From Cupriavidus pampae (GTDB taxonomy: Bacteria; Pseudomonadota; Gammaproteobacteria; Burkholderiales; Burkholderiaceae), in NCBI RefSeq assembly GCF_914271485.1, contig NZ_CAJZAG010000019.1, forward strand, positions 37,571 through 101,570: 64,000 nucleotides of DNA, in the 5' to 3' direction. Below the pieces are notes generated by a model. That model saw only the letters and a program-made list of their open reading frames with translations. It was not told the DNA's origin and did no database searches. The position numbers and the translations under genes were made by a program. This document shows, in pieces, positions 1 through 9,688 of the stretch (positions are counted from its first letter, which is position 1; every line of letters begins with the position of its first letter).

Positions 1-1
1 C

Positions 2-1609
2 AACAAGGATATGGAGACCTACCGCGGCAGCGTGACGATTCGCGTGCCCGTGGAGGCTGGGCCGGCCGATGGCAAATGGGCGCTGACCGTGACCTCGCAG
101 GGGTGCGCGGACAAGGGGCTGTGCTATCCGCCGCAGGAACACGTGTTCCGCGTGGGCGGGGCGCCGCTGGCGAATCTGTTTGGCGATCGCGCGCCCGCCG
201 CGACGACGTCGAGCGTTGCTGCGGCGGGTGCTTCCGCGTTGCCCGCACCGACACCGTCGGCCACCGTTGTGGCCGCGGATGACGGCGACCGTATCGCACG
301 GGCGCTGGCCAGCCGCAATCTCGGCGTCATCGTCGCACTGTTCTTCGGTCTGGGCCTGCTGCTGACCTTCACCCCGTGCGTGCTGCCGATGGTGCCGATC
401 CTGTCTTCGATCGTGGTCGGCGAGCATGTCACGCGTGGCCGGGCGCTGACGGTGTCGCTGGCCTATGTGCTCGGCATGGCCGTGGTGTACACGGCGATCG
501 GCGTGGCGGCGGGACTGATCGGTGAAGGTTTGGCAGCTGCGCTGCAGACGCCCTGGGTGCTCGGCGCCTTTGCGGTGTTGATGGTGGCGCTGGCGCTGTC
601 GATGTTCGGACTTTATGAATTGCAGCTGCCGCAGGGCTGGCAGACGCGGCTGACGGAGTCATCAAATCGCCGTCAGGGCGGGCAGATCGCGGGGGCAGCG
701 CTGATGGGCGCGATCTCGGCGCTGATCGTCGGACCGTGCGTGACGGCGCCGCTCGCGGGTGCGTTGGCTTATATCGCGCAGACTGGCGATGCCATGATTG
801 GCGGCAGCGCGTTGTTCGCGATGGCGATCGGCATGGGGGTGCCGCTTGTGTTGGTGGGCGTGGGCGCAGGCAATCTGCTGCCGCGCGCGGGCCGCTGGAT
901 GGAGGCGACCAAGCGCTTCTTCGGCTTCGTGTTGCTGGGCGTGGCGATCTGGATGATCACGCCGGTGCTGCCCGCGTGGACCGTGATGATTGCGTGGGCG
1001 GCGTTGCTGCTTGTGGGCGCGGTCTACCTTGGCGCATTCGATGCGCTGGGCGCCGACGCGCGCGGTCTGGCGCGTCTGGGCAAGGGGCTGGGCATCCTCG
1101 CCGCGTTGGCCGGCGCGATCGTGCTGGTGGGGCTTGCCTCCGGTGGTCGCGATCCGTTGCAGCCGTTGTCGCATTTCAGCGTGAGCGGCAACGAGGGCGG
1201 AGCGGGTGGGGCGCGCGAGCAGTCATCGGTGCGTTTCGAGCGCATTCGCAGCGTGGCGGAACTCGACGCACGCGTGGCGGCTGCCGCGGCGGCGGGCCGC
1301 CCGGTGATGCTCGATTTCTATGCGGACTGGTGCGTGAGCTGCAAGGAGATGGAGAAGTTCACGTTCTCCGATGCGAAGGTGGGCGCGCGCATGGCGCAGC
1401 TGACGCTGCTGCAGGCGGACGTGACCGCGAACAATGCCGACGATCGTGCGCTGCTCAAGCGCTTCAACCTGTTCGGGCCGCCCGGGATCATCCTGTTCGG
1501 TGCCGATGGCCAGGAGCGCCCCGTGCGCGTGATCGGTTATCAATCGGCTGATCGTTTCCTCGATAGCCTCGAGCGCGCGTTCGGCGCCTCCAGCGTCGCC
1601 GCGCGTTGA
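2..1609 (+). CDS. dsbD: Thiol:disulfide interchange protein DsbD (5' partial)
   Basis: Inner-membrane protein that carries electrons from cytoplasmic thioredoxin to periplasmic DsbC/CcmG/ResA-type partners. The reading frame is open to the left edge, so the true start and most of the N-terminal DsbD-alpha domain lie outside the window; the first in-window ATG (base 11) is internal. Visible in order are the end of the alpha domain, a spacer rich in Ala/Pro/Thr, a central domain with about eight membrane segments carrying the FTPCVLPM and GPCVTAPL cysteines, and a C-terminal thioredoxin domain with the WCVSC active site. In a genome with system II cytochrome c maturation it probably also supplies reductant for haem ligation by the nearby ResB/CcsA. 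It converges on corA with about 12 bases between stops. Confidence 0.95.
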   Translation, partial: NKDMETYRGSVTIRVPVEAGPADGKWALTVTSQGCADKGLCYPPQEHVFRVGGAPLANLFGDRAPAATTSSVAAAGASALPAPTPSATVVAADDGDRIARALASRNLGVIVALFFGLGLLLTFTPCVLPMVPILSSIVVGEHVTRGRALTVSLAYVLGMAVVYTAIGVAAGLIGEGLAAALQTPWVLGAFAVLMVALALSMFGLYELQLPQGWQTRLTESSNRRQGGQIAGAALMGAISALIVGPCVTAPLAGALAYIAQTGDAMIGGSALFAMAIGMGVPLVLVGVGAGNLLPRAGRWMEATKRFFGFVLLGVAIWMITPVLPAWTVMIAWAALLLVGAVYLGAFDALGADARGLARLGKGLGILAALAGAIVLVGLASGGRDPLQPLSHFSVSGNEGGAGGAREQSSVRFERIRSVAELDARVAAAAAAGRPVMLDFYADWCVSCKEMEKFTFSDAKVGARMAQLTLLQADVTANNADDRALLKRFNLFGPPGIILFGADGQERPVRVIGYQSADRFLDSLERAFGASSVAAR

Positions 1610-1621
1610 TCCGATCGGGCG

Positions 1622-2878
1622 CTAGCGGTCCAGCCAGCGTCCTAGCGCCCACAGTGCGCCGATGCCGGCGACCACGGCACCCATCAGGCCGATCGACCAC
1701 CAGAAGCCCTGCGGCGCATGGAGCCACGGCATGCGCTCGAAGTTCATGCCGAAGATCCCGGTGATCAGCGTCAGCGGCATGAACAACGCGGTGATGACCG
1801 TCAGCGTGCGCATGGTGCGATTGGTGCGATGCGCGACCGCCGAGAAGTGGATCTGCACGGCCGACTCGATCGAGTCCTCCAGCCGCCGCGCATGCGCGAG
1901 CACGCGCTGAATATGCTCCATGAGATCGGTAAGCCGGACCAGCAGTACCTCGTCGCGGCTGGCCGCCGCTGGCAGCGGCGCACCGTCTTGCTCGCTGCTA
2001 TAGCGATTGTCGAGCAGACTGTCGCGAAACTCCTGCAGCGCGTCGCGTTGCTCCTCGCTCAGATGCTCGAGCCGTCGCAACTGGATGCGCGCATCGAGCA
2101 GCCCTTCCCAACTCGAAAAACTGCGGCGCGCGCTGAGCAATGCGCGCTGCCAGCGGTCGAGCTGGCGCGTGAGCGGCGAGCGTAGTTCGAGGTAGCGATC
2201 CACCATCGCGTTGAGCAACCGCAGCATCAGGTCCTCGGGCCGCGTGGGCGGACGTACCCCATGCACCAGCGCGGCCTGTCCGTTGGTGCCGGGGGCGCCG
2301 GCCGGTCGCGGTGCCTGACAGAGGTCGAGCAGGCGCTGGCGTACCTGATCCAGCGTGCGGGATGGACCCTGGCGCACGGTGACGAGTACCGTGTCGAACA
2401 CGAAGAACGTGACCGGCTGGGTGTCGATACGTGCAAGCGCGGGCAAGAAGCCGGGCGGATACTTGCGCGCGGGTTTTTGCGCTGAGATGGGTACGGTCGA
2501 AGGTGTCGCCGCAGGCAGTGGCGTGGCCGGGGGCACGGACGCAGGCGCCGAGGCCGCATGCGCGGCGTCAGCCTCAGCGAACAGGCGGCTGGTCTCGAAC
2601 GTGAGCTTGCGGAAGATCACCATGTCATACGCATTGGTCGTGTCGAAGAACGACGGATGCGATGGATTGGTGGCGTCCATCAGATGCAGGTCGAGCACGG
2701 GCGCGCCGGTCAGCGGCGTCAGGCGGTCACGCCACGCGGCGGGCGCGGGCGCGACTTCCTCGGTGTCGAAGTCCGCCCACACAAAGCGCGCTGCCGCGTT
2801 GCCAGCAAGAAACTCGCGCGCCGCCTCGAGGGTGGCGAGCGGGTGGACCTGACTGGCCGAGAAGCCAAGCAGTTGCAT
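1622..2878 (-). CDS. corA: CorA-family magnesium/metal ion transporter
   Basis: Protein of 418 residues. It has the CorA layout: a long N-terminal cytoplasmic alpha/beta domain, an extended helical stalk, then two C-terminal membrane helices separated by the signature GMN motif (in GIFGMNFERMP). Such proteins form pentameric Mg2+ channels in the inner membrane; some relatives (ZntB) move Zn2+, and the sequence alone does not settle the ion. A Pro/Ala-rich, low-complexity insertion sits in the soluble domain around residues 110-140. The start lies 9 bases after the hemB stop on the same strand, so the two are probably cotranscribed. Confidence 0.9.
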   Translation of the reverse strand: MQLLGFSASQVHPLATLEAAREFLAGNAAARFVWADFDTEEVAPAPAAWRDRLTPLTGAPVLDLHLMDATNPSHPSFFDTTNAYDMVIFRKLTFETSRLFAEADAAHAASAPASVPPATPLPAATPSTVPISAQKPARKYPPGFLPALARIDTQPVTFFVFDTVLVTVRQGPSRTLDQVRQRLLDLCQAPRPAGAPGTNGQAALVHGVRPPTRPEDLMLRLLNAMVDRYLELRSPLTRQLDRWQRALLSARRSFSSWEGLLDARIQLRRLEHLSEEQRDALQEFRDSLLDNRYSSEQDGAPLPAAASRDEVLLVRLTDLMEHIQRVLAHARRLEDSIESAVQIHFSAVAHRTNRTMRTLTVITALFMPLTLITGIFGMNFERMPWLHAPQGFWWSIGLMGAVVAGIGALWALGRWLDR

Positions 2879-2887
2879 CGGCGGTGA

Positions 2888-3880
<993 letters not shown>

Positions 3881-3945
3881 GTGCAGTTCCGGGGGAGTCG
3901 GCGCGATCACGCCGAAAGAAAAACTAAACTTTTAAGTGTGCCCGC

Positions 3946-3951
3946 TATCAT
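3946..3951 (+). promoter_or_regulatory. Putative -10 box of the engB-side RNA
   Basis: TATCAT in an AT-rich patch. Seven bases after it lies base 3958, exactly where the first hairpin of the RNA candidate begins. No good -35 hexamer is visible at 16-18 bases, so an activator or weak promoter is possible. The same patch read on the minus strand (TATGAT, 3947-3952) could serve hemB, so this may be a divergent promoter pair. Confidence 0.35.
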
Positions 3952-3957
3952 ACTCGC

Positions 3958-4072
3958 GGACACCTTGTGTTGCTTCGTGCGGCACGGTGTCCCCCGCTAC
4001 TCCTCCCTGAGCGGGTACCCGCCCCAACCGGCGGGACGTTGGACCCCGTTGCCATGCAACGGGGCTTTTTTT
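3958..4072 (+). ncRNA. Candidate small RNA of four adjacent hairpins, convergent with engB
   Basis: About 115 bases folding into four abutting perfect stems. Hairpin 1 pairs 3958-3964 with 3986-3992 (GGACACC/GGTGTCC). Hairpin 2 pairs 3993-3998 with 4010-4015 and exposes the loop ACTCCTCCCTG. Hairpin 3 pairs 4018-4023 with 4030-4035 with loop CCAACC. Hairpin 4 is a 9-bp terminator stem (4044-4052/4056-4064) followed by seven T. A -10-like box sits seven bases upstream. Flanking genes are both on the minus strand, so this is not their terminator. In E. coli (Spot 42) and Pseudomonas (ErsA) an sRNA gene converges with engB in the same way. The RNA itself is an inference; no expression is shown. 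Confidence 0.55.
4044..4072 (+). terminator. Rho-independent terminator of the RNA candidate
   Basis: Nine-base-pair stem CCCCGTTGC/GCAACGGGG with a CAT loop, then C and seven T, reading rightward. On the minus strand the T-run becomes a leading A-run, so it does not work as an engB terminator. Confidence 0.8.
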
Positions 4073-4084
4073 GGGCACTTGAAT

Positions 4085-4978
4085 CTAGGACTTGGACTTG
4101 CTGCGTTGCGTGACCTTCGGTCGCAGCGCTTTCGGTACCCGGTGCTTGGTCTTCTTGACCGGGGCCTTGGCAGCAGCGACCTTCCGGGTTTTTGCCACAG
4201 GCGCAGCAACAGCACCACCCGCCCCAAGGACAGCGGCATCCGCGCCCTCGGCGACTTCCGCCACCTCATCCGCAGCGCTGCCTTCATCGCTGCTCTCATC
4301 GCTGCTTTCGGTCGCTTCGACGCCATTCGCCTCAGGCGCCAAGGCTTCAGGCAATGAGAGCCAGCCGGCGATGACACGTTGTGCTTCCTCGATGCCACGG
4401 CGCTTGATGCTGGAAAACAACTGTGCGGTCATCGGCACCGGCGTCTCGAGCTGGTCCGCATAGCCGGCCAGCACCTTGCGCGTCTGGCGCAGCGCCAATG
4501 CGTTCTCGCTGTTGGTCAGCTTGTCCGCCTTGGTCAGCAGCACGTGGATCGGCCGGCCCGTGGGCAGGAACCACTCCACCATCTGGCAATCGAGGTCCGT
4601 GAATGGACGACGCGCGTCCATCATCAATACCAGCCCCGACAACTGCGTGCGGGTCTGCACGTAGTCGCTGAGCAGCCCCTGCCAGTGATACTTGGCCGTG
4701 CCCGAGACCTCCGCATAGCCGTAGCCGGGCAGATCGACGAGGAAGGCGAGCGGGTCCGGTGCCTTGACCGGCGCCACCGAGAAAAAGTTGATGTGCTGCG
4801 TGCGGCCGGGAGTACGCGACGAGAACGCGAGGCGCTTCTGGTTGCACAGGATGTTGATGGCCGTCGATTTGCCGGCATTGGAGCGGCCGGCAAACGCCAC
4901 CTCCGGGACTGCCGTGGCGGGCAGATCGCGCAGGTGATTGACGGTAATGAAGAAGCGGGCCTGATGAAGAAGGGACAT
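4085..4978 (-). CDS. engB: Ribosome biogenesis GTPase EngB (YihA/YsxC) with long C-terminal tail
   Basis: Essential GTPase needed for 50S subunit assembly. The 297-residue protein has G1 GRSNAGKS (31-38), G3 DLPG (82-85) and G4 TKAD (149-152). The canonical domain ends near residue 210. Beyond it is a tail of about 85 residues, first acidic/Ser/Glu-rich (about 219-245), then Ala/Lys/Arg-rich and strongly basic to the end. The start at 4978 (MSLLHQARF) matches the family; an in-frame extension to 5044 has no family support. It is divergent from the cytochrome c4 gene, an order also found in Pseudomonas. Confidence 0.94.
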   Translation of the reverse strand: MSLLHQARFFITVNHLRDLPATAVPEVAFAGRSNAGKSTAINILCNQKRLAFSSRTPGRTQHINFFSVAPVKAPDPLAFLVDLPGYGYAEVSGTAKYHWQGLLSDYVQTRTQLSGLVLMMDARRPFTDLDCQMVEWFLPTGRPIHVLLTKADKLTNSENALALRQTRKVLAGYADQLETPVPMTAQLFSSIKRRGIEEAQRVIAGWLSLPEALAPEANGVEATESSDESSDEGSAADEVAEVAEGADAAVLGAGGAVAAPVAKTRKVAAAKAPVKKTKHRVPKALRPKVTQRSKSKS

Positions 4979-5288
4979 GCGAGAGAGTGGAGGACGGGAC
5001 GCCGGTCGGGGGGCACGCGAGGCCAACTTGTGGCATCTCGTCACAGTGGCGTGCAGCCGTCAATCCGGAAAGCGATTTATTGTACAATACGCCGGTTTAC
5101 GGTCTCCTGAGCGGGTGACGTGTGACATCCATTTTGTCGCACAGAGGTCTTGCACAGGACGCATGTCGCGGCAGTGGTGTTATCACCGAGGCTGCGACGG
5201 CCCGTCGCCGAAGGCGTTCCCACCGCCAGAGCTCCGGGTCGGCCGGCCTTGCATCCAGTATTCATAACAATTCTGACAAGGTGTGCGA
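4979..5288 (+). promoter_or_regulatory. Divergent intergenic region engB / cytochrome c4
   Basis: About 310 bases without a gene. A TACAAT box at 5083-5088 is the best -10 candidate for the rightward cytochrome gene; its -35 is weak (GTCAAT at 5059-5064). If used, the cytochrome mRNA would have a leader of about 190 bases. The short reading frames here show no family-like sequence. An AAGG ribosome site lies at 5279-5282, before the ATG at 5289. Confidence 0.4.
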
Positions 5289-5948
5289 ATGAACCGCATT
5301 GCGAAGTTTCTGGCTGTCGTGGCGCTCGCTGTCCCGGCGTTGACCATGACGGGTTTGGCTACTGCCGCAGAGCAGGCCGCCGCTAAAGCCGATCCGGCCA
5401 AGGGCGAAACGCTCTATTCGCAAGGTGCGCCCGACCGCAATGTTCCCGCCTGCCTGAGCTGCCACGGCGCGGCTGGCAATAGCGGTGCGGCGGCAAATCC
5501 CAAGCTCGCCGGCCAGCAGGCCGAGTACGTGCACAAGCAACTCGAAGACTTCAAGGCCAAGACGCGTAACAACGCGATCATGACGCCGTACGCCTCGGTG
5601 CTGACCGACCAGGAAATGCGTGACATCGGCGCATACCTGGCCAAGCAGCAGCTGAAGCCGGCCACGGCCAAGAACAAGGATACGATCGAAGCCGGGCAGA
5701 AGATCTATCGCGCCGGTATCGCGGCCAAGGGTGTGCCGGCGTGCGCGGGCTGCCATGGTCCGACAGGGGCCGGTATCCCGGCGCAGTACCCACGCATCGG
5801 CGGCCAGTACTCCGAATACACGGAGGCACAGCTGATCGCATTCCGTCAGGGTACCCGCAAGAACAACTCGGTGATGAGCACGGTCGCCGCGCGCATGTCG
5901 GATGCCGAGATCAAGGCCGTCGCCGACTACGTGGCCGGCGTGCGCTGA
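5289..5948 (+). CDS. Diheme cytochrome c4-type protein
   Basis: Exported 219-residue cytochrome with a Sec signal peptide (about 1-27, ending near ATAAEQ) and two homologous c-type domains, each with a haem site: CLSCH at 55-59 and CAGCH at 152-156. Candidate axial methionines lie in NNAIMTPYA and NNSVMSTVA. Cytochromes c4 pass electrons from the bc1 complex to terminal oxidases in the periplasm; petABC is encoded at the far end of this window. The ATG at 5289 is preferred over an in-frame GTG at 5283 because of ribosome-site spacing. It is followed by a terminator and then by the resB-ccsA maturation genes. Confidence 0.92.
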   Translation: MNRIAKFLAVVALAVPALTMTGLATAAEQAAAKADPAKGETLYSQGAPDRNVPACLSCHGAAGNSGAAANPKLAGQQAEYVHKQLEDFKAKTRNNAIMTPYASVLTDQEMRDIGAYLAKQQLKPATAKNKDTIEAGQKIYRAGIAAKGVPACAGCHGPTGAGIPAQYPRIGGQYSEYTEAQLIAFRQGTRKNNSVMSTVAARMSDAEIKAVADYVAGVR

Positions 5949-6002
5949 CATCTCGCCGTGCCGGACGCTGGTCGATGAAACCCTGCGTCCTGCCAACAAT
6001 CG

Positions 6003-6050
6003 AAGAGGGTGGCGTGCTTGCAAAGCATGTCCACCCTCTTTCCTTTTTCA
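6003..6050 (+). terminator. Terminator after cytochrome c4 gene
   Basis: Long stem: GAGGGTGG plus CGTGCTT pair with AGCATGT plus CCACCCTC, followed by the T-rich TTTCCTTTTTC. It lies between the cytochrome stop (5948) and the resB start (6089), so resB probably has its own promoter or depends on read-through. Confidence 0.8.
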
Positions 6051-6088
6051 CCACACGCAACAGCTGATTTGCCTCGGCGTTACCGTCC

Positions 6089-8242
6089 ATGTCGACCGCT
6101 TCCACTTCGGGCCTGCACCTGAAGACCTCCCACCGCCTGCTGCGCGACATCGTCGAGTTGATGTCCTCGATGCGCTTTGCGATCACGCTGCTGACGGTGA
6201 TCGCCATTGCCAGCGTGATCGGCACCGTGCTCAAGCAGAACGAGCCGTATCCGAACTACGTGAACCAGTTCGGCCCATTCTGGGCGGACCTGTTCCATGC
6301 GCTGTCGCTGCAGAAGGTCTATGGCTCGTGGTGGTTCCTGCTGATCCTGGCCTTCCTGGTGACGTCCACATCGTTGTGCATTGCACGAAACGGCCCGCGC
6401 ATGATCGCCGACATGCGGTCGTGGAAGGATCATGTGCGCGAGCGCAGCCTGCGCGCGTTCCATCACCGCGGCGAGTTCGAGGGCGGCATGGCCCGCGCCG
6501 ATGCGGTGGCGCGTCTGAATGCGCTGCTGCGCAACCGGGGTTACCGCATCAAGCCGGTGGAGCATGAAGGCGCCACGCTGCTGGCGGCGAAGGCGGGCGC
6601 GGCCAACAAGCTCGGGTACATCCTCGCGCATACGGCGATCGTGGTGATCTGCATCGGCGGTCTGCTGGACGGCGACATGCTGATTCGCGCGCAGATGTGG
6701 TTCGGCGGCAAGACTCCGATCAGCGGTAACGCCGTGATTACCGATGTGCCGCCGCAACATCGGTTGTCGGCGACCAATCCGGGCTTCCGCGGCAATGCAT
6801 TTGTGCCCGAGGGCGCGACCGTCTCGACCGCGATTCTCAATGTGGCGGACGGCGCGCTGGTGCAGGACCTGCCGTTCACATTGACACTCAAGAAGTTCAC
6901 GGTCGATTTCTATTCGACCGGCATGCCCAAGCTGTTCGCGTCGGATGTCGTGGTGACCGACCGCGCCACCGGCAAGCAGACCGAGGCGACGATCAAGGTG
7001 AACGAGCCGCTGATCGTCGATGGCATCGCGATCTATCAGTCGAGCTTCGAGGATGGCGGTTCGCGCCTGAAGTTCGTCGGCTATCCGATGGGCGGCACGA
7101 CGGGCTCGACCTTTGCGCTGTCAGGGGCGGTGGGTGGCAGCGCCACGTTGACCGGTACCGGGACCGGGGCGGACGATGACAACCTGACCGTGGAGTTCAG
7201 CGACTTCCGCCTGATGAACGTCGAGAACGTGACCGACGCGTCGGGCAAGCCTGATGCGCGCGGCGTGGCGCGCAAGTCGATGGGTGCCGCGCTGGAGCAG
7301 CACCTCGGCGCGGCGGCCAATGCGGAGCGGCAGAAGGAGTTCCGCAACGTCGGCCCGTCGGTGCAATACAAGCTGCGCGACCGCAACGGCCAGGCGCGCG
7401 AATTCAACAACTATATGGTGCCCGTGGAGCTCGACGGACAGCTCGTGTTTCTGGCGGGCATGCGTGAAGCGCCGGACGAGCCGTTCCGATATCTGCGCAT
7501 CCCGGCCGACGAGGAACGTTCCGTGGCGGACTGGATGCGTCTGCGCGCGGCGCTGCAGGATCGCGCCATGCGCGGTGAGGCCGCGCGGCGCTTTGCCGCG
7601 ATCTCGATGCCGGGGGAGGGCAAGGAGACGCTGCGCCAGCAACTGGCCGAGAGCGCGCTGCGGGCGATGGATCTGTTTGCGGGCGCGGCACGCGCGCAAC
7701 CCGACGCGCCGCCCGGTGGCTTTACGGCGATTGCCGCGTTCCTCGAGAAGACCGTGCCGCCGGCCGAGCAGCAGAAGGCCGCCGATGTGCTGCTGCGTAT
7801 CCTCAACGGCAGCATGTGGGAGTTGTGGCAGATTGCGCGCGAGAAGGACAAGGCACCGGCAGTGGCCAATGACGCCAAGAGCAGTGCGTTCCTGCAACAA
7901 GCGGTCAACTCGCTGTCGGATAGTTTTTTCTACGCCGCACCGGTTTTTCTGCAACTGGATGATTTCGAGCAAGTGCGTGCAAGCGTGTTCCAGATGACGC
8001 GTGCGCCCGGTAAAAACATCGTGTATCTTGGGTGCTTGCTGCTCGTACTTGGCGTTTTTGCGATGTTCTACATTCGCGAACGCCGTGTATGGATCTGGGT
8101 CAAGGATAAACACGAAGGTCAGGGCAGCGAGGTGCTGATGGCGATGTCCACACAGCGCCGAACCCTCGATTTTGAGCGGGAGTTCGCGGCATTGCGCGAC
8201 GATGTGGGTCGTGCGGCCGGCGCCAACCCGACGGAGGGATAA
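6089..8242 (+). CDS. resB: Cytochrome c biogenesis protein ResB (CcsB, system II)
   Basis: Works with CcsA/ResC in the inner membrane to deliver and ligate haem to CXXCH motifs of apocytochromes c. The protein of 717 residues has membrane segments near residues 28-45, 75-95 and 175-195, a large periplasmic domain, and a final membrane segment near 640-660 (NIVYLGCLLLVLGVFAMFY) before a charged cytoplasmic tail. It is followed 52 bases later by ccsA on the same strand, the standard pair. DsbD at the left edge could keep the apocytochrome cysteines reduced. Confidence 0.94.
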   Translation: MSTASTSGLHLKTSHRLLRDIVELMSSMRFAITLLTVIAIASVIGTVLKQNEPYPNYVNQFGPFWADLFHALSLQKVYGSWWFLLILAFLVTSTSLCIARNGPRMIADMRSWKDHVRERSLRAFHHRGEFEGGMARADAVARLNALLRNRGYRIKPVEHEGATLLAAKAGAANKLGYILAHTAIVVICIGGLLDGDMLIRAQMWFGGKTPISGNAVITDVPPQHRLSATNPGFRGNAFVPEGATVSTAILNVADGALVQDLPFTLTLKKFTVDFYSTGMPKLFASDVVVTDRATGKQTEATIKVNEPLIVDGIAIYQSSFEDGGSRLKFVGYPMGGTTGSTFALSGAVGGSATLTGTGTGADDDNLTVEFSDFRLMNVENVTDASGKPDARGVARKSMGAALEQHLGAAANAERQKEFRNVGPSVQYKLRDRNGQAREFNNYMVPVELDGQLVFLAGMREAPDEPFRYLRIPADEERSVADWMRLRAALQDRAMRGEAARRFAAISMPGEGKETLRQQLAESALRAMDLFAGAARAQPDAPPGGFTAIAAFLEKTVPPAEQQKAADVLLRILNGSMWELWQIAREKDKAPAVANDAKSSAFLQQAVNSLSDSFFYAAPVFLQLDDFEQVRASVFQMTRAPGKNIVYLGCLLLVLGVFAMFYIRERRVWIWVKDKHEGQGSEVLMAMSTQRRTLDFEREFAALRDDVGRAAGANPTEG

Positions 8243-8294
8243 CGGCCTCGTACGTCGCATACGGGGTGACACGAACCACAAGAGCAGGAATGCC

Positions 8295-9521
8295 ATGTCT
8301 TCCAATGTGAATCCCGTCACGTCCGGGATGCATCCGACCTCCAAGCAGGCGATGCCATCCCAGACGCAGCCTCCGGCCGCGCACGCCGCCGAGGCTTATC
8401 TTGAACCGTCGTTCCTGCGCCGCCTCTCGTGGGTGGATTGGGTCTACGCGCTGTTGCTGGTCGTGGGAGCGGGTTTTGCGCTCACTCAGTACGGCGAGTG
8501 GATGAATGTCTACGACAAGGCCGTGTTGATCGGCGCCGTGCCGACCTTTGCGCTGCTCGGATGGCACTGGAAGGCGGTGCGGCCGCTGATGGCCGGGCTC
8601 GCGGTGCTGGCGATCGGGGCGATCCAGCTCTATCACGGCGATCTCGCGCGCGCCGAGCAAGCTTTCTTCCTCAAGTACTTCCTGTCGAGCCAGTCCGCGA
8701 TTCTGTGGATGAGCGCGCTCGTGTTCCTGTCCACGCTGTTCTACTGGGTTGGGCTGGCCACGCGCTCCGACACCGGCTATAGCATCGGCAGCAAGCTCTG
8801 CTGGGCTGCGGTGGTGCTGGGCTTCACGGGCCTGTTCGTGCGCTGGTACGAGTCGTACCTGATCGGCACCGACGTGGGTCATATTCCCATCTCGAACCTG
8901 TACGAAGTGTTCGTGCTGTTCACGCTGATCACGTCGCTGTTCTACCTGTACTACGAGCGTCGCTATGCGACGCGCGCGCTGGGACCGTTCGTGATGCTGG
9001 TGGTGTCGGCGGCGGTCGGATTCCTGCTCTGGTACACGGTCAGCCGCAACGCGCAGGAGATCCAGCCGCTGGTTCCGGCGCTGCAGAGCTGGTGGATGAA
9101 GATCCACGTGCCCGCAAACTTCATTGGCTACGGCACCTTCTCGCTGGCGGCAATGGTCGCGGTGGCCTATCTGCTGAAGGAGCGCGGCATTCTCGCGGAG
9201 CGCCTGCCGTCGCTCGAGCTGCTTGACGACGTCATGTACAAGGCGATCGCGGTGGGCTTTGCGTTCTTCACGATCGCGACGATTCTTGGCGCACTCTGGG
9301 CTGCGGAGGCCTGGGGCGGCTACTGGAGCTGGGATCCGAAGGAGACCTGGGCGCTGATCGTGTGGCTCAACTATGCGGCGTGGCTGCATATGCGGCTGAT
9401 GAAGGGCCTGCGTGGCACGATGGCGGCCTGGTGGTCGCTGGTGGGCCTGCTGGTTACCACGTTCGCGTTCTTGGGTGTGAACATGTTCCTGTCGGGCCTG
9501 CATAGCTACGGTGAGCTTTGA
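8295..9521 (+). CDS. ccsA: Cytochrome c biogenesis protein CcsA (ResC, system II haem channel)
   Basis: Partner of ResB. The 408-residue polytopic protein carries the Trp-rich WWD haem-handling signature (AWGGYWSWDPKETW) near its C-terminus and conserved haem-ligand histidines in the flanking membrane loops. The start at 8295 has a GCAGGA ribosome site four bases upstream; an in-frame extension to 8172 overlaps resB and is not family-like. A rho-independent terminator follows at 9549, closing the resB-ccsA unit. Databases may also call it CcsB or ResC. Confidence 0.94.
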   Translation: MSSNVNPVTSGMHPTSKQAMPSQTQPPAAHAAEAYLEPSFLRRLSWVDWVYALLLVVGAGFALTQYGEWMNVYDKAVLIGAVPTFALLGWHWKAVRPLMAGLAVLAIGAIQLYHGDLARAEQAFFLKYFLSSQSAILWMSALVFLSTLFYWVGLATRSDTGYSIGSKLCWAAVVLGFTGLFVRWYESYLIGTDVGHIPISNLYEVFVLFTLITSLFYLYYERRYATRALGPFVMLVVSAAVGFLLWYTVSRNAQEIQPLVPALQSWWMKIHVPANFIGYGTFSLAAMVAVAYLLKERGILAERLPSLELLDDVMYKAIAVGFAFFTIATILGALWAAEAWGGYWSWDPKETWALIVWLNYAAWLHMRLMKGLRGTMAAWWSLVGLLVTTFAFLGVNMFLSGLHSYGEL

Positions 9522-9548
9522 TCCAGTTGCCTCCCCAGAAAATGAAGA

Positions 9549-9576
9549 GCCCGTCGCTTTTAGCGGCGGGTTTTTT
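9549..9576 (+). terminator. Terminator after ccsA
   Basis: Nine-bp stem CCCGTCGCT/AGCGGCGGG with one G-T pair and a TTT loop, followed by six T. Confidence 0.85.
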
Positions 9577-9688
9577 GTTTGCGGCGAAAAAAGTCGCACT
9601 TCGCCGGAATAAACGCGTCACATCCAGTGTTTACTGAGAGAAGCGGACGCCGGCGGTCGGCGTCCAAAAACGAGAAGGAGAATTCACC

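Noticed and set aside
4044..4072. Terminator for engB
   Set aside because: The T-run is on the plus strand; engB is read on the minus strand, where the hairpin is preceded by A and not followed by T.
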